Shown here: in pieces, positions 29,206 through 38,460 of the stretch
How positions within the stretch are numbered: the stretch's first letter is position 1
How the letters are laid out: each line of letters opens with the position of its first letter
Source: Halopiger xanaduensis SH-6
GTDB taxonomy: Archaea; Halobacteriota; Halobacteria; Halobacteriales; Natrialbaceae
NCBI RefSeq assembly: GCF_000217715.1
Contig: NC_015666.1
Span: 2,182,270-2,246,269, forward strand
Length of the DNA: 64,000 bases
Direction: 5' to 3'
Made by a program: the position numbers and the translations under genes
Notes under the pieces: generated by a model
What the model was told of the DNA's origin: nothing
The model's input: only the letters and a program-made list of their open reading frames with translations
Databases searched by the model: none

Positions 29206-29300
29206 ACGAGAACGTCCAGCGGACGACCCATAAACGTGCCGACGAACGGCGGTTGCGCGTTCCGGACCGTTTTTACCGGCTGACTCGCTACGGACACGCA

Positions 29301-29855
29301 ATGACGAAAATCGTCGTGGTGGACAACCACGGACAGTTCACCCACCTGGAGCGCCGGGCGCTTCGCGACCTCGGCGTCGAGACGGAACTGATCGACAACG
29401 ACACGCCCCCCGAAGACGTCGACGCCGACGGCGTCGTCCTCTCCGGCGGCCCGGACATGGACCGGATCGGGAAGTCCCCCGAGTACCTCGAGGCCGATAT
29501 GCCGGTGCTGGGTATCTGTCTCGGCATGCAACTGATCGCCGAGGAACTCGGCGGCCGCGTCGGGGGCGGCGACTACGGCGGCTACGCCGACGTCACCGTC
29601 GACATCGTCGACAGCGACGACCCGCTCACGGGATCGCTCCACCCCGACACGCGGGTCTGGGCGAGCCACGCCGACGAGGTCAAAGAGCTCCCCGCAGGCT
29701 TCGAACTGACCGCCGAAAGCGACGTCTGCGACGTCGAGGCGATGAGCGACACCGACCGCGACATCTACGGCGTCCAGTGGCACCCCGAAGTCGCCCACAC
29801 CGAGGAGGGCGAGGAGATCTTCGAGAACTTCATCGAGATCTGCGAGTCGCAGTAG
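29301..29855 (+). CDS. guaAA: GMP synthase subunit A (glutamine amidotransferase)
   Basis: A 184-residue class I glutamine amidotransferase. The nucleophile is Cys73 in G-I-C-L-G-M-Q and the His161/Glu163 pair lies in Q-W-H-P-E-V. It releases ammonia from glutamine for conversion of XMP to GMP. Archaea split GMP synthase into two genes; the ATP-pyrophosphatase subunit B is not in this window. The ATG at 29301 gives the canonical M-T-K-I-V-V-V-D-N-H start; an upstream in-frame extension has no similarity. Confidence 0.93.
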   Translation: MTKIVVVDNHGQFTHLERRALRDLGVETELIDNDTPPEDVDADGVVLSGGPDMDRIGKSPEYLEADMPVLGICLGMQLIAEELGGRVGGGDYGGYADVTVDIVDSDDPLTGSLHPDTRVWASHADEVKELPAGFELTAESDVCDVEAMSDTDRDIYGVQWHPEVAHTEEGEEIFENFIEICESQ

Positions 29856-30139
29856 CGGTCCCGTCGTCACTTTCTCTCGGACGCTCTCGCACGTCTGTTA
29901 CCGGCACGGCTATCTCTCTCGCTCGGGTGTCCGCTGCGCTATTCGGAACGCGTCCCAGAGCGCGTAGGTGAGCCGCTGGAGCAGCGGATCCAACGCGGAC
30001 GGAATACGGCCGACTCGAGGCCTCGAGGAACTCAGGACGCAGCGACTGCTCTACTGGCTACTGGAGACAGCGACGGCTCTCGAAAGCGCGTACCGACGGC
30101 CGAAACGCCGCCGATGAAGAAGCGGAGTCGGTGTCGCTC

Positions 30140-30406
30140 TCAGGCCGCGTCCGCGTCCTCGAACAGCTCGTCGACCGCCTGGCGCGCGGTGAGCGCCGCG
30201 TCGTCGGCGACCTGCTCGGGGTCGGGCCCGTCCTCCTCGTCCGGCCCGTTCAGGTAGACGTCGACCTCGAGGACGCCGTCCTCGAAGGTTACGGTGACGT
30301 CGAGATCGCGCACGTCCGATTGTTTGTACTGCGAGAAGACGTAGCCTTCCGCAGCGTCAGAGGCCGTCTGCACGACCTCGTCGTCGGTCGGTTCGCCGCT
30401 CGACAT
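30140..30406 (-). CDS. DUF3194 family protein
   Basis: An 88-residue acidic protein with the pattern A-E-G-Y-V-F-S-Q-Y, L-D-V-T-V-T-F-E-D-G-V-L-E-V-D-V-Y and a C-terminal Q-A-V-D-E-L-F-E-D. This is typical of the small archaeal DUF3194 family found beside prefoldin beta. Its ATG directly abuts the prefoldin stop codon with no gap, implying an operon. Function not established; the association suggests a chaperone accessory role. Confidence 0.85.
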   Translation of the reverse strand: MSSGEPTDDEVVQTASDAAEGYVFSQYKQSDVRDLDVTVTFEDGVLEVDVYLNGPDEEDGPDPEQVADDAALTARQAVDELFEDADAA

Positions 30407-30799
30407 TTATGCGCCGCCGGCGCCCGGACCGCCCGGGCCGGCCGGACCGCCCATGCCGCCGCCGAGGAGTTCTTCGAGCTCCTCCTGGAGGCTCTCGAAC
30501 TGATCCTGGACGCGCTCTTCCTGCTTCTCTAAGGTCTCGAGGCGGATCTCGAGGGAGTCGACCTTGTCCTCGAGGTCGTCCTGAGCCTCGTCGTAGTCGG
30601 TCTCGACGAGGAGTTCGCCGACGTTGCGGTACATCGTGGTCTCGTCGTCGATGTTCTCGAGTTCGTCGAGCGCGTTTTCGGCCTCGGTGAGGTTCGTTTC
30701 GGCTTCCTGCTTCTGGACGGCGACTTCCTGGGCCGTCTCCTGCAGGTCCTGGAGCTGTTCGATTTTCTCCTGTGCCTCCGGCGGCAGATTGCCTTGCAT
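30407..30799 (-). CDS. pfdB: Prefoldin subunit beta
   Basis: A 130-residue prefoldin beta subunit. Two coiled-coil helices (about 5-50 and 70-110) flank the beta-hairpin region with [10 protein letters not shown]. The N-terminus [16 protein letters not shown] is near-invariant in the family. Prefoldin delivers unfolded proteins to the thermosome. The C-terminal tail is Gly/Pro/Ala-rich ([12 protein letters not shown]). It is cotranscribed with the DUF3194 gene. Confidence 0.95.
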   Translation of the reverse strand: MQGNLPPEAQEKIEQLQDLQETAQEVAVQKQEAETNLTEAENALDELENIDDETTMYRNVGELLVETDYDEAQDDLEDKVDSLEIRLETLEKQEERVQDQFESLQEELEELLGGGMGGPAGPGGPGAGGA

Positions 30800-31005
30800 A
30801 TTTCGACCGTCGCCCTCCGGACTGATAAAGCCAAGCTTTATCGTCGACCCGGAGGGGCCGATTCACAGATCCGTTCCACCGACCTCGTTTTGCCTCCTCG
30901 AGGCGCTATTTTCGCGGTTTCCGGGACGTGACTCGAGCGCCGCCGAATTTGCTTCCGATCAGAAACATGGCAATCCTTTTCCGCGGCGCAACTGAATCCG
31001 AGGGT

Positions 31006-31380
31006 ATGACGGACGAAAACGAATCCGAACCCGAAGCCGGGTCCAACGGCGACGACGGGGACGAGGAGAAGTCGTTCCGCGAACGAGTCGAGGAGATTCG
31101 CGAGAAGCGCGCCGAGGAAGCCGAGGGCGAGGGCGACGCGCCCGAGAGTCCGTTCGGCGGCGGTGGCGGCCCCGGCGGCATGGGCGGGGGCGGCAACCCC
31201 TTCGCGCAGATGATGGGCGGCATGATGGGCGGCGGCCCCGGCGGCGGTCCGGGCGGCCGCGGCGGCAGCGACGAGAGCAACGAGGAACTGGTCCGCGAGG
31301 TCCGCCAGCTCCGCGACGAGATGCGCGACCAGACCCGCGCGTTAAAGCGGATCGCCGACGCGATCGAAGACGACAACTGA
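31006..31380 (+). CDS. Gly/Met-rich haloarchaeal hypothetical protein
   Basis: A 124-residue protein with three parts: an acidic charged helix (E-R-V-E-E-I-R-E-K-R-A-E-E), a central Gly/Met/Pro-rich stretch (G-G-M-G-G-G-G-N-P-F-A-Q-M-M) and a C-terminal helix (V-R-Q-L-R-D-E-M-R-D-Q-T-R-A-L-K-R-I) likely to form a coiled coil. There is no signal or membrane segment. It is divergent from prefoldin beta. I do not recognise a function. The start ATG at 31006 follows a suitably spaced AT-rich stretch. Confidence 0.7.
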   Translation: MTDENESEPEAGSNGDDGDEEKSFRERVEEIREKRAEEAEGEGDAPESPFGGGGGPGGMGGGGNPFAQMMGGMMGGGPGGGPGGRGGSDESNEELVREVRQLRDEMRDQTRALKRIADAIEDDN

Positions 31381-31485
31381 CGACGCAGCGTCGACATCGC
31401 TGCCGCTTTTCGTTTCGGTTCGACGAGATCGACGCGCAGCCGGTGCTGGAACCGTCACCGGCGAGTTCGAACGGCGGGCTCGACG

Positions 31486-32379
31486 TTAGTCGCGCTCGGC
31501 GCGAGTCTTCTCCGATTCTCGCTCGGCCTCGGCGGGGCCGCGGCCGCCGATCTGTCGAAGCCGCGGGAATCTGTTCGCGGCCCACTGGGAAACCGACCAG
31601 CGACCGACCAGCGCGTGCGCCAGGGCGACGCTGACGTACGCCAGCCCGAGCCCGGCGACGACGTCGGTCGCCCAGTGGATCCCCAGGTACATCGTCGAGA
31701 CCGCGACCGAAATCCCGAGCGCGAGGGCGACGGCGAGCCACTTCGGGTAGATACTCCGCGTACGATACGCCAGTAACGCGACCGTTCCGGCGAGCGACGC
31801 GTGCAGCGACGGGAACACGTTGGTATTGCGGTTGACCTGCCGCGTGAGGTGTTGGTACTCCGGATACGTGTCGTACAGCAGCGCCGTGACTTCGGGCATC
31901 ATGTTCCGCGGGCCGTAGGCGATGACGAAGATGTAACACACCAGTCCGAGCGCGTAGTTCAGCGTGTAGGCCGCCAGCAGCTCCCGAAGGGGCCGCGTGT
32001 TCGAGAGCGCGAAGTAGGCGATAACGGGGAAGACCAGCAGGAAGACGTAGCCGTAGATGTAGATGAACGAGAAGTACGCCGTCGCCGCCGGCGTCTCGTA
32101 GGTCTGCAGCCAGAGGATGAACTGCCCCTCGAGGTCGAAGATCGTCCCGGTCAGATTCCAGCCGATGATCCACGAGAGTTCGGGGCCGATCAGCCTGATG
32201 TCGCTACTCCCGACCAGGACGAGCGCGAGCACGGCGGTGACCGGGGCGATCGCACGAAGTCGCTCGCGCCACTCGCCGATAGTGGCGCGGAGCCGGTATC
32301 GGCCGACGAAGACGACGATTCCGATCAGGACCATGAGCGTCACGACGGCGACCAGTTGCGTCAGGACTTGCGCGAGCAT
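31486..32379 (-). CDS. PAP2/Aur1-like membrane phosphatase or phosphotransferase
   Basis: A 297-residue polytopic membrane protein with about six transmembrane helices. The PAP2-superfamily active site is present as F-P-S-L-H-A-S (motif C2) and S-T-M-Y-L-G-I-H-W-A-T-D (motif C3). The L-H-A-S and G-I-H-W-A-T-D forms resemble the inositol-phosphotransferase (Aur1/Ipt) branch more than classic P-S-G-H lipid phosphatases. It could transfer or remove phospho-head groups on membrane lipids. Its ATG shares a base with the upstream gene's TGA (TGATG at 32377-32381), so the two are translationally coupled. Confidence 0.85.
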   Translation of the reverse strand: MLAQVLTQLVAVVTLMVLIGIVVFVGRYRLRATIGEWRERLRAIAPVTAVLALVLVGSSDIRLIGPELSWIIGWNLTGTIFDLEGQFILWLQTYETPAATAYFSFIYIYGYVFLLVFPVIAYFALSNTRPLRELLAAYTLNYALGLVCYIFVIAYGPRNMMPEVTALLYDTYPEYQHLTRQVNRNTNVFPSLHASLAGTVALLAYRTRSIYPKWLAVALALGISVAVSTMYLGIHWATDVVAGLGLAYVSVALAHALVGRWSVSQWAANRFPRLRQIGGRGPAEAERESEKTRAERD

Positions 32380-34379
32380 CAGCGTCTCACCCGTAGTCGG
32401 CCCTCGCCGTCGTAGCTGAACCCGGCGCTTTCGAACGCGTTCCGGGCCGCAGCGACGTCGATCTCGCCGTCGGTCCCGAGGAACGGCGTCTCCGGGTCCT
32501 CGCCGTCCCAGCGGAGACTGTCGGGCGTCCACTCCTCGGTGACCGGCGCGGCGATCGGCCGCGCGTGGCCGTCGAACACCGCCTCGACGAACCACTGCTT
32601 GTCGAGCACCTGTGCGACGCACCGCCGGAAACGCGGGTTGCTGAACGGCGCCTTCCGCGCGTTGAACCCGAGGTGGTAGAACAGCCACGACTCCGACTCG
32701 AGGACCTCGACGTCCTCGGGTAGCTCGCCCGCTTCCGCGTCCCCGAGGAGGTCGTCGACGACGTAGCTCTCGAGAGCGGTGCTGGTGATATCGGCCTCGT
32801 TCGTCTCGACGCGTTCGATGGCGGACGCGCTTCGCGGATCGATCAGGAACCGGAGCCGATCGGGGGTCACCCCGGGCAGGGTGACGCCCTCGCGGGCCGT
32901 GAAGTGATCGTCGAACCGCTCGAGCGTGACGTGCTCGCGCTCGCTTCGAGTCGCGAACTGGTAGGGGCCGCTGCCGACCGGCGGGACGTTGTTCGTGACC
33001 AGCGCCTCGCTCGTGCCGAGCGCGACGCGGTAGCCGGGAACGTCGGCGGCCGCCGCCCGCGGCTCCCAGATATGTTTCGGCAGAATCGGCACCGTCAGCG
33101 CGCGCTCGCCGACGGCGCGACTCGCGTCGACCGTTATCTCGAGGCGGTGGTCGTCGAGTCGGTCGACGGACTCGACGGCGTCGACGCGGCCCCGATAGAG
33201 CGGCGCTGGGGCGTCGACCTCGAGATCCCCGAGGCCGGTGTCGGCGAGGAACCGGTACGTGAATCGGACGTCCTCGGCGGTCAGCGGCTCGTCGTCGTGG
33301 AATCGGCAGTTCTCGCGCAGTTCGACCGTCATCGTCTCGCCGGCGTCATCCCACTCCCAGTCGGCGGCGAGCCACGGTTGGAGGTCGCTGGTCGGCGCGG
33401 TCCCCGCGTCCGAAGGGGCGGAGTCGCTACCATTGCCGCCGCTTTCGTCGTCCGTGGTACCGGTGGTAGACTCGCCCCCGTCGTCTTCCGTCTCGGCATC
33501 GGTGTCGTCTTCCTCGAGATCCGCGCCGTCGAAGTCGGTGCTCGAGAGGGGAACGACCGCGAGCGAATCGTACAGCAGTTCGATGATCGTCCCGCGGTTC
33601 CGGTACTCGGCCGAGAGCGGATTGAGGTTCTGCGACGGCCGGGCATCGACGTGGGCCGTTCGTAACACCGCGGGCTCGTCGCCGTCCGCGTCGTCGCCAC
33701 CAGATCCGTCGCCCGACTCGAGCGCGGGGCCGCGTTCGAGCCCGAGGTAGCCGAGCCGCGACGCGGGGTGGCCGTCGCCCCAGCCGGCGAACCGGTCCGT
33801 CCGGACCAGCCGATACTCGTCGGGAACGCACAGCGGCACGAACGGCTGTTCGACCGCCAGCGCCTCGAGCGTCTCCTGAACCGCTGCCTGTCGGTCGCCC
33901 CCGTCGGCCGCGCGCTGGGCCTCGAGGAACTCGTCGAACGCCAGATTCGCGTAGCCGAAGGGGTTCTGCCAGCCGCGCTCGTCGGCGTAGCGGGAGTGCA
34001 GCGCCTCGTAGAGGTAGGACGGGTCGGTGCCGCCGGGGTGGCGGCCGACGTAGACGTCGAAGTCCTGGTTGATCAGGATCGCGCGCAGGAATTCCTCGTT
34101 GGATCGCATCTCGATCGAGGCGTCGATGCCGACGGTTTCGAGGGCGGCCGCGATCTCGCGGGCGAGTTGAATGCTCTCGCGGTCGCCGTCGGCGGGGAGG
34201 GTGGTGATCGTCAGCGAAAGCGGTTCGACGTCGTCCCGGTTGACGACACTTCTGACCCGGCGGATACAGCCGCTGGTCGACACCGCTGCGCCGGTTCCGG
34301 CCGCCGCCAGCATCGCTCGGCGGCTAATCGATCCGCCGTCGCAGCTATCGTTCTCGTCGTTCGGCTCGGATCCGATCAT
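32379..34379 (-). CDS. Oligopeptide/dipeptide-type ABC substrate-binding lipoprotein (orphan)
   Basis: A 666-residue solute-binding protein of family 5. A Tat-like signal (S-R-R-A-M-L-A-A-A-G) ends in an S-G-C lipobox. Two substrate-binding segments are separated by an acidic Asp/Glu/Ser/Gly insertion at about 270-320. Family features include Y-D-S-L-A, F-H-D-D-E-P-L-T-A-E-D-V and G-S-G-P-Y-Q-F. No permease or ATPase gene is nearby; the next gene in the operon is a PAP2/Aur1-like enzyme. The ligand is unknown. It may serve a distant transporter or act in sensing. Confidence 0.9.
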   Translation of the reverse strand: MIGSEPNDENDSCDGGSISRRAMLAAAGTGAAVSTSGCIRRVRSVVNRDDVEPLSLTITTLPADGDRESIQLAREIAAALETVGIDASIEMRSNEEFLRAILINQDFDVYVGRHPGGTDPSYLYEALHSRYADERGWQNPFGYANLAFDEFLEAQRAADGGDRQAAVQETLEALAVEQPFVPLCVPDEYRLVRTDRFAGWGDGHPASRLGYLGLERGPALESGDGSGGDDADGDEPAVLRTAHVDARPSQNLNPLSAEYRNRGTIIELLYDSLAVVPLSSTDFDGADLEEDDTDAETEDDGGESTTGTTDDESGGNGSDSAPSDAGTAPTSDLQPWLAADWEWDDAGETMTVELRENCRFHDDEPLTAEDVRFTYRFLADTGLGDLEVDAPAPLYRGRVDAVESVDRLDDHRLEITVDASRAVGERALTVPILPKHIWEPRAAAADVPGYRVALGTSEALVTNNVPPVGSGPYQFATRSEREHVTLERFDDHFTAREGVTLPGVTPDRLRFLIDPRSASAIERVETNEADITSTALESYVVDDLLGDAEAGELPEDVEVLESESWLFYHLGFNARKAPFSNPRFRRCVAQVLDKQWFVEAVFDGHARPIAAPVTEEWTPDSLRWDGEDPETPFLGTDGEIDVAAARNAFESAGFSYDGEGRLRVRR

Positions 34380-34555
34380 AGATGCGGTGACATAGTGGGC
34401 GAATAGAGATTTCCGTCGAATTTGGTTGCGTACCCACGGTTCGCCGGTGGAATATAACTAAGTTGTGTTCCGCGTACGCGGCGCTCGCCGGCGAGTCGCC
34501 GCATCGAGGGAACGCAACACCAATACGTGAACCGCCACAACGCACGCACGTCACG

Positions 34556-34834
34556 ATGAGCATCGCCGCCGAGCGACTCGAGCGCCTGCACGACCTCGCC
34601 AGCGCGGCGGCAGCGGACGGCGACGACGAACGGGCCCGCTACTACGTGCAACTCGCCCGCCGCGTCGCGGAGCGAAACCGCCTCTCGCTTCCGAAGCAGT
34701 TCCGGCGGTTCACCTGCGACAACTGCGACCGCTACCTGCGGCCGGGCTCGAACGCCCGCGTCAGGCTGCAGGACGGACACGTCGTCATCACCTGCGATTG
34801 CGGCGCCCACGCCAGGTACCCCTACGAAGGGTAG
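34556..34834 (+). CDS. rnp4: Ribonuclease P protein component 4 (Rpp21)
   Basis: A 92-residue Rpr2/Rpp21/SNM1-family protein. An N-terminal two-helix region (E-R-L-E-R-L-H-D-L-A and Y-Y-V-Q-L-A-R-R-V-A-E-R-N) is followed by a zinc ribbon with Cys54, Cys57, Cys80 and Cys82. It binds the specificity domain of RNase P RNA for tRNA 5'-end processing. The ATG at 34556 gives the standard length. A YhbY-type RNA-binding gene follows 106 bp downstream on the same strand, as in other haloarchaea. Confidence 0.93.
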   Translation: MSIAAERLERLHDLASAAAADGDDERARYYVQLARRVAERNRLSLPKQFRRFTCDNCDRYLRPGSNARVRLQDGHVVITCDCGAHARYPYEG

Positions 34835-34940
34835 GTGGGTACGGTCGCGAGCTGCGGCCGAGTACGTGCGGAGTGCTGACACGGCGGACGGCGAGCCGGT
34901 TCGCGAAGATTCAACTGCATCGACTCCCTTACTCGGGGCT

Positions 34941-35189
34941 ATGGACCAACAAGAACTCAAAAAGCGCGCACACGACCTCGACGTAACCGTCTGGGTCGGC
35001 AAGAGCGGTATCGAATCGGTCGTCGACGAACTCGACGATCAGCTCTCGAACGCGGATCTGGTGAAGGTGAAGTTCCTGCGGGCCGCCCGCGCCGGCAGTT
35101 CGACCGAGGAGAAGGCTGCCGATCTCGCCGAGCGAGTCAACGCTGACCTCGTCGAGACGCGCGGGCACACCGCCGTGCTGTATCGATGA
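34941..35189 (+). CDS. YhbY/CRM-domain RNA-binding protein
   Basis: An 82-residue single CRM domain. It shows W-V-G-K-S-G-I (the family G-K-x-G loop, as in V-x-I-G-K-x-G-I), L-V-K-V-K-F-L and a C-terminal R-G-H-T-A-V-L-Y-R strand. Such proteins associate with pre-ribosomal RNA and probably aid ribosome assembly. Its stop overlaps the MscS gene start by 4 bases (ATGA), a tight coupling to an unrelated membrane protein. Confidence 0.92.
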   Translation: MDQQELKKRAHDLDVTVWVGKSGIESVVDELDDQLSNADLVKVKFLRAARAGSSTEEKAADLAERVNADLVETRGHTAVLYR

Positions 35190-36139
35190 TCGGCGACGCC
35201 GAATCGGTTTCCGCGTCGCTTCCGAACTTCCGTCCGCTGCAGGCCGATCCTACCGGGCCGGTCGAGCGCGGCCTCGAGCTGGTCGGGCTCGAGGATCCTG
35301 CGCTGTTGAACAGCGTCGCGGGGGCGCTTCGGTTCGTCCTCGCGTTCGTCGTCGTCTGGGCGCTCGGCCGCTTCGTCGTCCTGCCGCTCGTGCGGCGCGC
35401 CTTCGATCGGCGCGGTCTGGACGAGCACGCGCGGAATCCGCTATTGATCCTGACTCGGTTCGGGATACTGTTCGTCGCGATCGCGGTCGCGTTCGGTGCC
35501 GGCGGATTCGGCAACTTCCTCGTCTCGATGGCCGGCATCGCGGCGGCCGGCGCCCTGGCGATCGGGCTGGCGATGCAGAACGTGATTTCGAACTTCGTCG
35601 CGGGCATCTTCATCTACACGGACAAGCCGTTCCGGATCGGCGACTGGATCGAGTGGGACAACGGCGACTACGCGGGCGTCGTCGAGGACATCAGCCTCCG
35701 CGTGACCCGCGTCCGAACGTTCGACAACGAACTGCTGACGGTACCCAACTCGGTGCTGACGGACGACGTGATCAAGAACCCGGTCGAGGGCGACAAACTG
35801 CGGCTGAAGTTCGTCTTCGGCATCGGGTACGACGACGACATCGAGCAGGCCACGACCATCATCGTCGACGAAGCCGAACGCCACGACGGTATCGCGGACG
35901 AGCCGGGGCCCAGCGTTCGCCTGACGGAACTCAACGACTCCGACGTCGGACTCCAGTCGCGGTTCTGGATCGAGAACCCCTCGCGGTCCGACTTCGTCCG
36001 GATCAAGGGCGAGTACATCACCGCCGTCAAGCGACGGTTCGACGAGGAAGGGATCGACATCCCCTACCCCGTCCGCACGCTCGATGGCGATCTGTCCCTG
36101 AACGGGGCCGGTCAGAGGGTCGTGCAACCGGCCGAATAG
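35186..36139 (+). CDS. Small-conductance mechanosensitive channel (MscS family)
   Basis: A 317-residue MscS. Hydrophobic helices lie at about 47-72, 90-110 and 112-140; the third has the Gly/Ala-rich pore pattern (G-I-A-A-A-G-A-L-A-I-G-L-A-M-Q). The beta domain follows with F-R-I-G-D-W-I-E and T-V-P-N-S-V-L. It relieves turgor on hypo-osmotic shock. The start ATG lies within the last codons of the YhbY gene. The C-terminal domain ends normally; no truncation. Confidence 0.93.
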   Translation: MIGDAESVSASLPNFRPLQADPTGPVERGLELVGLEDPALLNSVAGALRFVLAFVVVWALGRFVVLPLVRRAFDRRGLDEHARNPLLILTRFGILFVAIAVAFGAGGFGNFLVSMAGIAAAGALAIGLAMQNVISNFVAGIFIYTDKPFRIGDWIEWDNGDYAGVVEDISLRVTRVRTFDNELLTVPNSVLTDDVIKNPVEGDKLRLKFVFGIGYDDDIEQATTIIVDEAERHDGIADEPGPSVRLTELNDSDVGLQSRFWIENPSRSDFVRIKGEYITAVKRRFDEEGIDIPYPVRTLDGDLSLNGAGQRVVQPAE

Positions 36140-36167
36140 GGCCGCTGCGGCGACTCGGCGCCACCCA

Positions 36168-36983
36168 TCACCACTCCTCGACCGTGGCGTTCGCCGGCGG
36201 CTCGAACGCGAACCGCTCGTCCTCGAAGCCGGTGTTGAACGTCACCGTCTCGTATTCCATGGTCAGCTCGTGGCGCTCGCCGTTTGCACCCTCGTAGACC
36301 AGCCGCTCTTTCAGCGGGTAGTCGTACTCCGCGTCGATCCAGAGCGACCACTCGATCACGCCGAGGTCGGTCTCGACGGGAGCGGTCTCGAGCGGGACGA
36401 CGAACTCGGTGTTCCCGACGAGCACCGAGACGTCCCGCTCGACGGTCCCGTTTTTCGGCTCGATTTCGAGGACGTGGGCCTCACGGTCCGCGATCTGCTC
36501 TGTGCCCGCGTACTCGAGGTCGTACAGTTCGCGTTGCTCGGCGGCCATGTCGGCCCGATCGGAGCGGACCGCCGCGTCGTCGAACGGCTCCGCCGGTTCG
36601 AAGTAGTACGCCGTCTCCGCGTCCGGATCGTAGTTCCAGGTCGCCGAGGCGTTGGACACGTAGCGGTCGCCGATCACCGACGGCTCCGACGCGTTCAGCA
36701 CCTCGCTGCGCTCGTCGGTGTAGGGCCGTTTCTCGATGCGGATACGTTCGAAGACCGTGTCGTTCCCGGCGGTCATCTCGGCCGTCCGAATTCCCTCGAG
36801 GTCCTCGAGGTCGTCGGCGTGGACGTACGCGCTTTCGAAGAGCGCGTCCGGCTCGGGACTGGCGGCGGCGTCGGCCCCGGAACCGCTCCCGTCGCTCGTC
36901 GGCACGGAGACCGCACATCCCCCGAGCGCGACGAGCAACGCGACCGCCCCGAGGAGCGCGGCGAAGCGACGAGGTGTCATCAC
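36168..36983 (-). CDS. LolA-like lipoprotein
   Basis: A 271-residue exported lipoprotein with a hydrophobic signal and an L-G-G-C lipobox near residue 23. The mature part is beta-strand-rich (R-I-E-K-R-P-Y, Y-V-S-N-A-S-A-T-W-N-Y-D, H-V-L-E-I-E-P-K-N-G, E-W-S-L-W-I-D-A). This resembles the LolA/MucB/RseB-type open barrel seen in haloarchaeal outer-surface lipoproteins. It stands alone and converges on mscS. Substrate unknown. Two tandem Met codons (36983 and 36980) could each serve as start. Confidence 0.75.
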   Translation of the reverse strand: MMTPRRFAALLGAVALLVALGGCAVSVPTSDGSGSGADAAASPEPDALFESAYVHADDLEDLEGIRTAEMTAGNDTVFERIRIEKRPYTDERSEVLNASEPSVIGDRYVSNASATWNYDPDAETAYYFEPAEPFDDAAVRSDRADMAAEQRELYDLEYAGTEQIADREAHVLEIEPKNGTVERDVSVLVGNTEFVVPLETAPVETDLGVIEWSLWIDAEYDYPLKERLVYEGANGERHELTMEYETVTFNTGFEDERFAFEPPANATVEEW

Positions 36984-37063
36984 ACGTGTTCACCGAGAGA
37001 ACGGTTCTAAACTTTTTCATCGGCGGGGCGGCCGACGGTTGCGGCGGACGTCCGATTCCACGG

Positions 37064-38002
37064 CTACGACTCCGCCGTCGAGACGACGTAGACCCCCGCA
37101 GCCATGACGAGTCCGCCGAGGACGAACCGCGGTCCGAGGGGCTCGCCCAGCACCGTCGCCCCGAGGAGGCCGCCGACGACCGGCTGCGCGAAGAAAAACG
37201 CCGAGATGACGCTGGCGTCGACGTACTCCATCCCCTTGTACCAGAGGTACCACGCCGCGGCGGTGCCGAGCACGCCGAGGTACAACACCGCCGCGACGAG
37301 CGCCGGCGTCGGCTCGATCGCCCGCAGCGACGCGTCGGTGAGCGCGACCTCGAGCGGCACCAGCGCCGCGAGCATCGGCACCGCGGCGAGCGTGGAGTAG
37401 GTCGCCGTCTCGAGGGCCGAGTAGCGGTCGATCAGCGGCTTCCCGCGGACGGTGTAGAGCGCCCACGTCGCGCTCGCGATCAGGAGCATGCCGATTCCGA
37501 TCGTCGGCGTCGAGCCACCGGCGAGCGTCGAGAGGTCGTACTGTCCGGTCAGCACGAGTACCGTCCCGGCCAGCGCGCCGACGATACCGGCGACGAGACG
37601 CCCGGTGAGGCGCTCGCCGAGCATCGTCACCCCGAGGAGGATCGTGAAGATCGGCGTCAGGACGGTGATGAGCGAGCCCTGACTGGCGGTCGTCATCGCG
37701 GTCCCGAGGAACTGGGTCGTCATCGAGGCCGTGATGACCGCGCCCAGAGCGACGAATCCGAGCAGGTCCCGGCGCGCGAACCGTCGGCGCGGGTACCGCA
37801 CGCGGACGACGAGCAGCAGCGCCGCTGCGCCGACGGCGATTCGGAGAAACGCCAGCGTCACCGGCGGAATCGATTCGAATCCCCACATGCTGACGACGTA
37901 GAGCCCGCCCCACAGCACCGCCGCGGCGAGGGGGGCCAGCGCGAACAGATACGTCGTACAGAACCGTCGCAAGCGAGCGACTCGAGCGTACGAACGACTC
38001 AT
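37064..38002 (-). CDS. DMT-superfamily transporter (EamA family)
   Basis: A 312-residue polytopic protein with ten predicted transmembrane helices arranged as two EamA repeats. The first contains W-G-G-L-Y-V and the second A-T-W-A-L-Y-T-V-R-G-K-P. A typical E-P-L-G segment precedes the last helices. The family exports amino acids or metabolites; the substrate is not predictable. The ATG at 38002 begins M-S-R-S-Y-A-R with a basic inside loop; an upstream extension overlaps the SRP RNA gene and is rejected. Confidence 0.88.
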   Translation of the reverse strand: MSRSYARVARLRRFCTTYLFALAPLAAAVLWGGLYVVSMWGFESIPPVTLAFLRIAVGAAALLLVVRVRYPRRRFARRDLLGFVALGAVITASMTTQFLGTAMTTASQGSLITVLTPIFTILLGVTMLGERLTGRLVAGIVGALAGTVLVLTGQYDLSTLAGGSTPTIGIGMLLIASATWALYTVRGKPLIDRYSALETATYSTLAAVPMLAALVPLEVALTDASLRAIEPTPALVAAVLYLGVLGTAAAWYLWYKGMEYVDASVISAFFFAQPVVGGLLGATVLGEPLGPRFVLGGLVMAAGVYVVSTAES

Positions 38003-38148
38003 CGGTCGCACGTAACGGCAGGGGTAATATGGTCCCTTCGAACGGCGACGTGATTGTCGCGGTCGGCGCCGCCGGTACCGGACGACTCGAGTAGCAACGG
38101 CGACGACTGCTGTTGCTCTGCAAGCGAGAGGAATGAAGGATGACGTAT

Positions 38149-38460
38149 GAATGCGGAAGCCGCGATTGCCCGGCGTTCCGGCCGGGGGAATCCCGGTTGC
38201 CTTCTCCACCCCGCGACCCGTCGAGCGACAGGTGTCCGGCGGTCCACTGCTCGCTTCCGCGCCTGATGGGCTGTCGCCGGCTAACCGCGATGGGGCGTCC
38301 CTGCGGACGGCCACCGCGGACCGCTGTCCCCGACGGACGAGGCTTCTCTGTTGGCTCCCGGGGCCCCGGCCGGTCTGACCGGACGCCCGCGGTGTTCGGT
38401 CCCCGCTAATGACCGTAGCGCGGGTAGTGAGCAGGGCCAAACTGCCCGACCTATCCATTC
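38149..38460 (-). ncRNA. Signal recognition particle 7S RNA
   Basis: Read on the minus strand, 38265-38247 gives CAGGCGCGGAAGCGAGCAG, the universally conserved SRP54-binding helix 8 loop (CAGGx3GGAAx3AGCAG). Near the 5' end, AGGTCGGGCAGTTTGGCCC followed by a CCCGC...GCGGG hairpin matches the archaeal Alu domain, and GCGTCCGG pairs with the distal CCGGAACGC to form helix 5. GAATG at 38460-38456 can pair with CATTC at 38153-38149, setting the ends within a few bases. Length is about 312 nt, close to other haloarchaeal 7S RNAs. A CCTTAAGG TATA box is centred 21 bp before the predicted start. Open frames across this region are not genes. Confidence 0.92.
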
